From an uncultured Chthoniobacterales bacterium (GTDB taxonomy: Bacteria; Verrucomicrobiota; Verrucomicrobiia; Chthoniobacterales; UBA10450): a stretch of 46,538 nucleotides of DNA. Location of the stretch: the NCBI GenBank assembly GCA_902805675.1, contig CADCTA010000053.1:1-46538 (forward strand), written 5' to 3'. Numbering within the stretch: position 1 is the first letter of the stretch; each line of letters starts with the position of its first letter. Positions 40,237 through 46,538 of this stretch are shown here, piece by piece. The translations under genes and the position numbers were made by a program. Below the pieces are notes generated by a model that was not told the origin of the DNA, did not search any database, and worked only from the letters and a program-made list of their open reading frames with translations.

Positions 40237-40887
40237 CTAGCCGGTCCCGAAGTAGCGATCACCGGCGTCGCCTAAGCCAGGCACGATGTAGCCGACGTTG
40301 TTCAGCTCTGGGTCGATCGCCGCCGTCACGATCGGCACGTCAGGATGCGCTCGCTGGAGATGCGCGATCCCCGCCGGGCACGCGACGACGCATACGAAAG
40401 TGATGGAATGCGCACCTTGCGACTTGAGGATCGACGCTGCGGCGGCGGCGCTCTGGCCGGTGGCGAGCATCGGGTCGAGCAGGAGCACGGTCGCTTCGTC
40501 CACATTTTTCGGTAGACGGGAGTAATAGGTGACCGGCCGCAGGGTTGCCTCATCTCGGTAGAGCCCAAGGTGGCCAACCGTCGCATCCGGAAGCACGCGC
40601 AGGATTCCATCCACCATTCCGAGCCCCGCGCGGAGAATAGGAACTAGCGTCACAGGACGCGCCAACGCGGCGCCTGCGCACGAGCGCAACGGGGTCTCGA
40701 CATCGATCGGAAACGTGGCCCAGCCCCGCGATGCCTCGGCCAAGAGGATGACGGCGAGGTTCTGCAGGTTACGCCGGAATTCATCTGTCGGCGTGCGCTC
40801 CGCCCGAAGTGCTGATAACGCGAGCGCGGCGAGTGGATGGTCCACCACCGTCACACCGTTGTGTTCAGTTCTTTGCTGTGACTCCAT
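40237..40887 (-). CDS. upp: Uracil phosphoribosyltransferase
   Basis: A 216-residue salvage enzyme converting uracil and PRPP to UMP. Seen are TLVPILRAGLGMVDGILRVL near residue 82, the PRPP-binding loop LLLDPMLATGQSAAAAASIL near 135, and the uracil-binding C-terminal signature GYIVPGLGDAGDRYFGTG. Length fits the family (about 208-216). The N-terminus MESQQRTEHNGVTVVDHPLA is slightly extended but normal. It is probably a single transcription unit, or the distal gene of a unit with the flavin/ferredoxin fusion, which ends 54 bases upstream on the same strand. Confidence 0.94.
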   Translation of the reverse strand: MESQQRTEHNGVTVVDHPLAALALSALRAERTPTDEFRRNLQNLAVILLAEASRGWATFPIDVETPLRSCAGAALARPVTLVPILRAGLGMVDGILRVLPDATVGHLGLYRDEATLRPVTYYSRLPKNVDEATVLLLDPMLATGQSAAAAASILKSQGAHSITFVCVVACPAGIAHLQRAHPDVPIVTAAIDPELNNVGYIVPGLGDAGDRYFGTG

Positions 40888-40941
40888 TCAGTCGCATTTA
40901 ACCGCACAGCCCGCACCGACCACAGCCAAAAAGATGCAGCG

Positions 40942-43284
40942 CTAGCGATCCGCCTCTTCACGCATGCGAACTGGGGATGCCGGAATCTTGTCGAGCACGA
41001 TGGCGTTCGCGCGGTCGTAGCGGCCAAAAGCCAGCACGCCGGTCGGGCACTCTGTGACACACGCCGAGCAACGCACGCACTGCGGGTCGGCCATCGGCAC
41101 GCCTTTGTTGGCGAAGTTCATCACGTCGATGCCCTGATGGCAGACGGAGGTGCAGACGTTGCACGAGATGCATTTCTCCTTCTCGGGGAAAATTCGGTAG
41201 CGCGAAAACTGCGTGTAGATGTGCATCAGCGCGGCCAGCGGACACGCGAAACGGCACCACACCCGGCCGCTGAAATGCCAGTAGAAGCCGACGCCGATGA
41301 TGCCAGCCCAGAGCAGATCGACGAACCACACGTAGTTGAAGACCGGCATCTGGCGGAACACGAACTCGAACGCGCCGGCGAAGATAGACCCAGGGAACGC
41401 CCAGGCGAGACTCCGCGTGATGAGAAGGAAGAACGCCATCCCGAGAAACACCTGGCCGAGCATGTTGAAGCGGTTCCACCCAGGGCCGTGCGGCATCTTC
41501 GTGCGATGGGCATCGCCCAGCGTCTCCGCGAGCGCGCCGCAGGAGCAGATGAAACCGCAATACGCGCCCTTGCCCCACCGGCGGATGATCAGTGGAATCA
41601 GCACGAACGTCTGCACGAACGAGATGGCCAGCCAGGTCCACATCGGCTGGTCGGTGAAGACGTTCCAGAAGAAGAGCGGCCATGCCAGAATCAGGCCGAA
41701 GGCGCGCCAGTATTCGCGGCCGTGTCCGTAGTCCGCGGTCGGGAAAAGAGCGTCGGCAATCGCCTTGCCCACACCCGCTTCGAACCAGCCGTTGTTCCCC
41801 ATCCACGGCAGCACGACGTATGGCAGCAGGAACAACGGGATAACCTGGAACGCCATCAACGTGAGCGTTTGCACTTTGATGTACGGCGTCCGGCGACGGC
41901 GCATCCGCCGCGCGCCGAAGAGGACCACGCAAAGCGTGTAGGCTAACGAGTAGTAGAATCCCGGCTCGCCCAGCGTGACACGCAAGGTGCCGAGCAAATT
42001 CGCACGGTTGCCAAACGCCGGGCCTAACGACGCCCACCAGTCCGGGATGCCAAAAGGGAACCAGCGGTTCCGCTCAAATAGCTCGGAGACGCCTAAGTAA
42101 ACGCCGCTCTTCTTCCAGTGATAGACGGCGATGCAGACGAGAATGATCGCCGCCAGAGTCAGCGCGCGCGGCAACCGCCAGTCGCCTGCCACGGCGATCC
42201 CGCTGCGGCGGAAGAAATCGAGCGGCGCCTCCCGCCCGAGCATCGTAAACACGACGTCATTAGGCACTGCCGCTTCGCTCCCGTTATTCAGGAACGCCTG
42301 CTCGCCTTCGATTCGCGTGACCTCCGTCCCGAGCGCCAGCTTCAGGCGTCCGCCGCTCTTCGCTCCGAGTCCCTCCGTCATCGCCGGATTCGCGCGGTCT
42401 GAAGTCGGCCGCTCGAGCTGCACATCAGCGGTGGCATCAGCGACGAGCGCTTCGACCTTGGAGACATTCTCCGGCTTCGCGCGCGAGAACTCCTTGCGCC
42501 GGTAACTCAGCGTCACATCAGCGCCGGCAGTCGTTAGGGCAACCGCCGTCTCGAGCGCCGAGTCACCTCCACCGACGACGAGGGCATTCTTCCCGGCAAA
42601 CTCCTTTGGATCGAAAAGCCGGTTGTAGACCTTGTCCAGCTCCTCGCCCGGGACGCCGAGCTTGCGAAATTTTCCGCTGCGGCCAATTGCCACGATCACA
42701 CGTCGCGCGCGCACGGCTGGCGCATCCTCCATGTGCACCACCAACTCCCCTGCCCTGCGCTCGATCCGCTCCGCGCGACCAGGCGTCACCTCGATGCCGG
42801 CCTGCTGCCGTTGCGCTTCTACCTCCGCGACGAGTTTCTCTTTTACGGCCGCTGAAAACTGGAGACCGCCGTCGAGTTTCAACTCCGTCGGGTAGGTGTA
42901 GATCGGCTTCCCTTTCGGAAAGTTAATCAGCGTCGAGAACGTCTCCGTCGCCTCGAGCACGACAAAGCGCAGACCGGCCTTCTTCGCTTCGATCGCTGCC
43001 GAGATTCCCGCTACACCGCCGCCGAGGATCGCCAGATCCAAACAGTCCGCGCCGCGCGTTCCGCCTGCCGCATTCTGAAACTCCGGCTCGCGCATGATCG
43101 CGCGGACTGCGCCGGCGCCCGTCTTCGACGAAAACTTGAGCAGCGGAATACCGGTGAGATCGCCGACGATCCGCACGCCCGGCACACTCGTCGCTCCATC
43201 TTGCCCGGAAACTGGCAGCGTCTCCACCGTGCCGGCAGGCCACTGCGTATGCAGCCAATGCGTATAGCGCGCGAGCAATCCCAT
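40942..43284 (-). CDS. FAD/NAD(P) reductase fused to a NapH-like membrane polyferredoxin
   Basis: A 780-residue membrane redox protein. Residues 80-390 form a two-dinucleotide-fold flavoprotein: LDLAILGGGVAGISAAIEAK (FAD), VIVAIGRSGKFRKLGVPGEE, and NALVVGGGDSALETAVALTT (NAD(P)H). The CxxC of thioredoxin reductase is missing, as in YpdA-like proteins. About ten transmembrane helices follow, with cysteine motifs YCGFICSCGALAETLGD and VWCRFACPLAALMH as in NapH/CcoG-type proteins. Then come two 4Fe-4S motifs, CISCNVCTSVCHQG and CVRCSACVTECPTG. Electrons could flow from NAD(P)H through FAD to the iron-sulfur clusters and a membrane or periplasmic acceptor. The acceptor is unknown. It is divergently placed to the debranching-enzyme gene. 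Confidence 0.88.
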   Translation of the reverse strand: MGLLARYTHWLHTQWPAGTVETLPVSGQDGATSVPGVRIVGDLTGIPLLKFSSKTGAGAVRAIMREPEFQNAAGGTRGADCLDLAILGGGVAGISAAIEAKKAGLRFVVLEATETFSTLINFPKGKPIYTYPTELKLDGGLQFSAAVKEKLVAEVEAQRQQAGIEVTPGRAERIERRAGELVVHMEDAPAVRARRVIVAIGRSGKFRKLGVPGEELDKVYNRLFDPKEFAGKNALVVGGGDSALETAVALTTAGADVTLSYRRKEFSRAKPENVSKVEALVADATADVQLERPTSDRANPAMTEGLGAKSGGRLKLALGTEVTRIEGEQAFLNNGSEAAVPNDVVFTMLGREAPLDFFRRSGIAVAGDWRLPRALTLAAIILVCIAVYHWKKSGVYLGVSELFERNRWFPFGIPDWWASLGPAFGNRANLLGTLRVTLGEPGFYYSLAYTLCVVLFGARRMRRRRTPYIKVQTLTLMAFQVIPLFLLPYVVLPWMGNNGWFEAGVGKAIADALFPTADYGHGREYWRAFGLILAWPLFFWNVFTDQPMWTWLAISFVQTFVLIPLIIRRWGKGAYCGFICSCGALAETLGDAHRTKMPHGPGWNRFNMLGQVFLGMAFFLLITRSLAWAFPGSIFAGAFEFVFRQMPVFNYVWFVDLLWAGIIGVGFYWHFSGRVWCRFACPLAALMHIYTQFSRYRIFPEKEKCISCNVCTSVCHQGIDVMNFANKGVPMADPQCVRCSACVTECPTGVLAFGRYDRANAIVLDKIPASPVRMREEADR

Positions 43285-43397
43285 AGCGAACGCGTCACCT
43301 GTACGCCGCGCGTGTCAGAGTCGAAAGGCAAATCACCACCAACACTACGCGCCAAAGTGCGTGAGATATTCACGATCCGCTGAACAGTAGCGCGCCG

Positions 43398-45362
43398 ATG
43401 AACCCAACGCCCATAACGGACGCACAACGCCGCTCGTCAATCTCCCGCGAATGGCTCGTGACGAACGGCATCGGCGGCTACGCCTCCGGCCTCCTCGACG
43501 GACCAAACACCCGCAGCTATCACGGCCTGCTCATCGCGGCGCTGCACGCGCCGATCGGCCGGATGGTGATGTGGAGCCACTTGTCCGAGCGCGTCGACGC
43601 GCACGAGTCACAACTGGTCGGCTTCCGTCTGGAACTCGGGCTGCCGGTCTGGCGCTTCCGGTGTGGCGCGGCGGAGATCGAGCGGCGCATTTTCCTCCCC
43701 TACCTGCAGAACACGGTCGTCATCACGTACCAGCTAGTCGCAGGTGATCGGGCCACGCTGGAGCTAGAGCCGGCGCTCGACTTCCGGAAGCACGGCCACG
43801 CCGTCAGCCGGACGCTCGCGCACACCTACACGTGTCGCGCTGCAGGAGCGATCCACGAGATTGCAGCAGCGGAGAGCACCTTACCGGCTCTGCGTCTGCG
43901 AGTCTGCGCGCCGTCTTGTCAATTTGCAGACAAGCCGCGGCTCATCGATGCGGTTCGCTACCCTGAGGAGCGCGATCGCGGCTACCCGGATGCCAGTCAG
44001 CTCTGGAGTCCGGGCACGTTTCGACTTCTTCTTGCAGCCGGAGAAACGGTCGCGGTGATCGGCTCCACGGAACTCGTAGCGACGGTTCAGAGCGTCTCAC
44101 CACCCGACGCTCTCCGGCTGGAGCAGGAACGTCGGCGAGCACTACTTGGGCAGGCCGGCGCCGCGGCGCGCGATGAGTTCGGAGCGCAGCTCGTGCTCGC
44201 CGCAGACCAGTTCCTCATCCGGCCCATCGGGCGCGCGGAACACGATCGGGCGCAGGCAGCGGAGGAGATTACAGCGCGCACGGTCATCGCGGGATATCAT
44301 TGGTTCACCGACTGGGGCCGCGACACGATGATCAGCTTCGAAGGGCTGACGCTGACCACGGGGCGCTTCGCCGAGGCGCGGCAGATTCTGCTCACGTTCG
44401 CGAGCTACGTCCGCGACGGGCTAATCCCGAACCTGTTCCCCGATGGCGACACCGAAGGTCTCTATCACACCGCGGATGCGACGCTTTGGTTCTTCCATGC
44501 TGTGTCGCGGTATGTCGGCGCGTCAGGTGACACAGGCTTGGCGCGCGAGCTGTTGCCGACGTTATCCGAAATCGCGGATGCGCATCTTCGCGGCACCAAA
44601 TTCAACATCCACGTCGATCCCGCCGACGGGCTGCTGGTGCAGGGAGAGGATGGATACCAGCTCACCTGGATGGATGCGAAAGTGGACAGCTGGGTCGTGA
44701 CGCCGCGACGCGGAAAGGCGGTGGAGATCAATGCTCTCTGGTACAACGCGCTGCGGCTGCTCGCGGGCTGGATGCGCGACGCGAACAACCCTGAGGCCGC
44801 CGCGCGATACGAGGAGCATGCCGCACGCGCACGCCGATCATTCAACGAGCGCTTCTGGTCCGAGGAAGGCGGTTATCTGTACGACGTAGTCGACGGAGAG
44901 ACGGGCGACGATCCAGCGTGCCGGCCTAACCAGGTCTTCGCCATCTCGCTTGATCATCCGGTGCTGGACGAGCACCGCTGGGCGTCCGTGTTGCACGTGG
45001 TGGAGCGCGAGTTACTCACGCCCGTCGGGCTGCGATCGTTATCGCCGCGCCACCCGGATTATAAAGCCAGTTACTTCGGCGATCTCCGCACGCGTGACGC
45101 GGCTTACCATCAAGGGACGGTGTGGGGCTGGCTGATCGGCCCCTTCGTCGATGCCTGGCTCAAAGTGCACCGCGGCCGCGTCGCCGAGTCGCGGCAGTTC
45201 CTCCGCGCCTTCGCACAGCATCTGAGCGAAGCCGGCGTCGGGAGCATCAGCGAAATTTTCGATGCCGACGAACCGCACGCGCCGCGCGGCTGTATCGCCC
45301 AGGCCTGGAGCGTAGCCGAAGTGCTCCGTTGCTGTTGCGCAGGCGGCGATGGCATCCGATAG
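43398..45362 (+). CDS. Glycogen debranching enzyme (amylo-alpha-1,6-glucosidase)
   Basis: A 654-residue cytoplasmic enzyme that removes alpha-1,6-linked glucose at glycogen branch points. The N-terminal beta domain has SREWLVTNGIGGYASGLLDG and TRSYHGLLIAALHAPIGRMV. The (alpha/alpha)6 barrel contains YHWFTDWGRDTMISFEGLTL, LIPNLFPDGDTEGLYHTADA, LTWMDAKVDSWVVTPRRGKA and DAAYHQGTVWGWLIGPFVDA, with the acidic residues expected for GH133/GDE-type enzymes. Length fits the short archaeal and bacterial type that lacks the transferase domain. The L,D-transpeptidase follows after 8 bases, an odd partner that may merely share the transcript. The 113 bases upstream form the divergent promoter region; I see no clear boxes. 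Confidence 0.92.
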   Translation: MNPTPITDAQRRSSISREWLVTNGIGGYASGLLDGPNTRSYHGLLIAALHAPIGRMVMWSHLSERVDAHESQLVGFRLELGLPVWRFRCGAAEIERRIFLPYLQNTVVITYQLVAGDRATLELEPALDFRKHGHAVSRTLAHTYTCRAAGAIHEIAAAESTLPALRLRVCAPSCQFADKPRLIDAVRYPEERDRGYPDASQLWSPGTFRLLLAAGETVAVIGSTELVATVQSVSPPDALRLEQERRRALLGQAGAAARDEFGAQLVLAADQFLIRPIGRAEHDRAQAAEEITARTVIAGYHWFTDWGRDTMISFEGLTLTTGRFAEARQILLTFASYVRDGLIPNLFPDGDTEGLYHTADATLWFFHAVSRYVGASGDTGLARELLPTLSEIADAHLRGTKFNIHVDPADGLLVQGEDGYQLTWMDAKVDSWVVTPRRGKAVEINALWYNALRLLAGWMRDANNPEAAARYEEHAARARRSFNERFWSEEGGYLYDVVDGETGDDPACRPNQVFAISLDHPVLDEHRWASVLHVVERELLTPVGLRSLSPRHPDYKASYFGDLRTRDAAYHQGTVWGWLIGPFVDAWLKVHRGRVAESRQFLRAFAQHLSEAGVGSISEIFDADEPHAPRGCIAQAWSVAEVLRCCCAGGDGIR

Positions 45363-45370
45363 CTTCGCGG

Positions 45371-46444
45371 ATGAACCGCAGAGCCACCGTTCTCTTCGCA
45401 ATATTACTGAGCTGCTTCAGCACTGTCGCTCAGGCGCAATGGCCGTGGTCGAAACCGCGTCCGAAGCCGACGCCGGTGCCGCAGCGTGTCCTCCCGCAGG
45501 CACCGCAGAAGAAGACGCTCCCCACCGCGCCCGCGACTCCTACACCGGTGCCGACGCCAATGGTCGCGCTGCCGAACTACGACATGGAGACGAGCACGCG
45601 CCTCCAGATTTTTCTCGATAACAACAACTTCGGGCCGGGGAAGATCGACGGCGAGATGGGTGAGTTTTTCCGCAAGGCGCTCCTCGCCTACAAAGCGGCC
45701 AACGGCCTGCCGATGACCGGCGCGGTCGATCCAGTGATGATCGCCGAGGTGCCGGAGGTCTTCACGACTTACGCGATCCGCCCAGAGGATGAAAAGCTGG
45801 TCGGCAACACGCCGTCCGCGCCCTCCCAGCAGGCGAAGCAAAAGTGGCTCCCCTACTCCTCGTATCTGGAATTCGTCGCGGAGCGCTTCCACGCCTCACA
45901 AGATTTTCTGCGCAAGCTGAACCCCGGGATGAACCTGGACACGCTCCAGATCGGCGACAGCATCAAGGTGCCGAACGTGCGCCCGTTCGAAATCGAGACG
46001 CTGAAGGAAGGCTTCCACGAGCCGCTGCCGGAGTTCGCCGCGCGCAAGGTATTCATCGATACGCGCGAGCGGTTCCTCATCGTGCGCGAAGGCGAGAAGA
46101 TCATCTGCGAATTCCCGATCACACCCGGCTCGGGCCGGACGCCGGCACCGAAAGGCACCTGGAAGGTGCTCGGCGTGGCGACGATGCCGTGGTTCCGCCA
46201 TGACGAAGGCGTGCTGAACTACGGCGTCCGCACGGAGAACTTCCACAACCTGCCGCCGGGTCCGAACAATCCGGTTGGTGTGCTCTGGATGGGCTTGAAC
46301 AAGCCTGGCATCGGCATGCACGGCACGAACAACCCCGAGACCATCGGCCGCGCCGCAAGCCACGGCTGCATCCGCCTCGCGAACTGGGACGCCGCGCGCA
46401 TCAAAAACTTCGTCGGCAAAAACAACGTCGTCGAAATTTTCTAA
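45371..46444 (+). CDS. L,D-transpeptidase (YkuD) with PG-binding and LysM-like domains
   Basis: A 357-residue periplasmic cell-wall cross-linking enzyme. MNRRATVLFAILLSCFSTVAQA is a signal peptide. A Pro-rich linker (24-68) leads to a PG_binding_1 domain (about 72-125: LQIFLDNNNFGPGKIDGEMG), a LysM-like segment (about 160-201: PYSSYLEFVAERFHASQDFL, LQIGDSIKVPNV) and a YkuD catalytic domain (about 225-357). Catalytic residues are His317 in MHGTN and Cys333 in the signature SHGCIRL. The protein makes 3-3 cross-links or attaches proteins to peptidoglycan. Longer frames starting in the debranching-enzyme gene are rejected because they lack a signal peptide. It lies 8 bases after that gene. Confidence 0.93.
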   Translation: MNRRATVLFAILLSCFSTVAQAQWPWSKPRPKPTPVPQRVLPQAPQKKTLPTAPATPTPVPTPMVALPNYDMETSTRLQIFLDNNNFGPGKIDGEMGEFFRKALLAYKAANGLPMTGAVDPVMIAEVPEVFTTYAIRPEDEKLVGNTPSAPSQQAKQKWLPYSSYLEFVAERFHASQDFLRKLNPGMNLDTLQIGDSIKVPNVRPFEIETLKEGFHEPLPEFAARKVFIDTRERFLIVREGEKIICEFPITPGSGRTPAPKGTWKVLGVATMPWFRHDEGVLNYGVRTENFHNLPPGPNNPVGVLWMGLNKPGIGMHGTNNPETIGRAASHGCIRLANWDAARIKNFVGKNNVVEIF

Positions 46445-46466
46445 GCGAGCACGCTACCCCGCGCGT

Positions 46467-46505
46467 GGTCATCCTGAGCCGCGCAGACGGCGAAGGACCT
46501 CACGC
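46467..46505. repeat. Half-element of the GTCATCCTGAGC...GGACCT repeat family (copy C1)
   Basis: GGTCATCCTGAGCCGCGC to GGCGAAGGACCTCACGC matches the right half-element at 24723 (read in reverse complement) without a mismatch over its 39 bases. It begins 22 bases after the L,D-transpeptidase stop. The inverted partner should lie just past the window end. Confidence 0.85.
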
Positions 46506-46538
46506 CCTCGCTGCCCGTCGAGCACAGGGAAAGCAGAG

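Noticed and set aside
1-46538. tRNA, rRNA, riboswitch, prophage and transposase genes
   Set aside because: I looked for the usual signatures (T-loop GGTTCGAATCC-like words, conserved riboswitch cores, integrase or DDE motifs) in the gaps and found none; a covariance-model scan would be needed to exclude small RNAs.

Overview
The window is GC-rich, densely coded bacterial chromosome with about 45 protein genes in short operons on both strands. I saw no rRNA, tRNA, CRISPR array, prophage or transposase. The best lineage guess is Verrucomicrobiota (Spartobacteria/Chthoniobacter-like soil bacteria), with low to moderate confidence. It rests on the FAD/NAD-domain plus NapH-like ferredoxin fusion, the PHP-glycosyltransferase fusion, scarce Shine-Dalgarno sequences, and abundant palindromic intergenic repeats, including one that encodes part of a protein. 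No marker gene settles it.

Layout. 1-3933 (minus): a DUF4173 membrane protein, an ABC ATPase and an ABC-2 permease cut by the window edge, coupled by 1-4 base overlaps. 3934-4405: a 472-base gap of repeats. 4406-7423 (minus): CPBP protease, CreB-like regulator and CreC-like kinase in one operon. 7653-9378 (minus): a small alpha/beta hydrolase and a sarcosine/N-methyltryptophan oxidase. 9629-13215 (plus): a secreted Asp-box beta-propeller protein and an exported alpha/beta hydrolase. 13220-19258: peptidase E, a stand-alone PAS protein, D-amino-acid oxidase, two tiny exported Cys-rich proteins, a DUF2071 protein, a decayed lipoprotein gene and a secreted double-DTGA aspartic protease. 19308-24541: DUF2339 giant membrane protein, NIF3, small membrane proteins (one apparently frameshifted) and an acetyltransferase. 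24779-28501 (minus): oxidoreductase, FabG, 6-phosphogluconolactonase and sugar-nucleotide epimerase. 28588-31258: zinc-ribbon/TPM-like protein, DNA polymerase III delta' and thymidylate kinase. 31347-38968 (plus): EVE protein, DUF2334 deacetylase-like protein, PHP-GT fusion, peptidoglycan-binding protein, hybrid histidine kinase and RlpA-like protein, which looks like an envelope and glycan block. 38991-43284 (minus): membrane protein, uracil phosphoribosyltransferase and the flavin/ferredoxin fusion. 43398-46444 (plus): glycogen-debranching enzyme and an L,D-transpeptidase.

What stands out is repeat biology. At least four sequence families of intergenic palindromic elements share one design, two half-sites facing each other in inverted orientation (REPIN-like): 4106-4280, 7483-7581, 12170-12261, 24582-24763, 31272-31339, plus a half element at 46467. 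A heptamer-based palindrome at 34517-34624 is translated in frame as the linker between the two Rossmann domains of a glycosyltransferase, much like the Rickettsia palindromic elements. The octamer CCTAACGA/TCGTTAGG also recurs twelve times, often forcing a TTA leucine codon, which hints at a genome-wide DNA signal.
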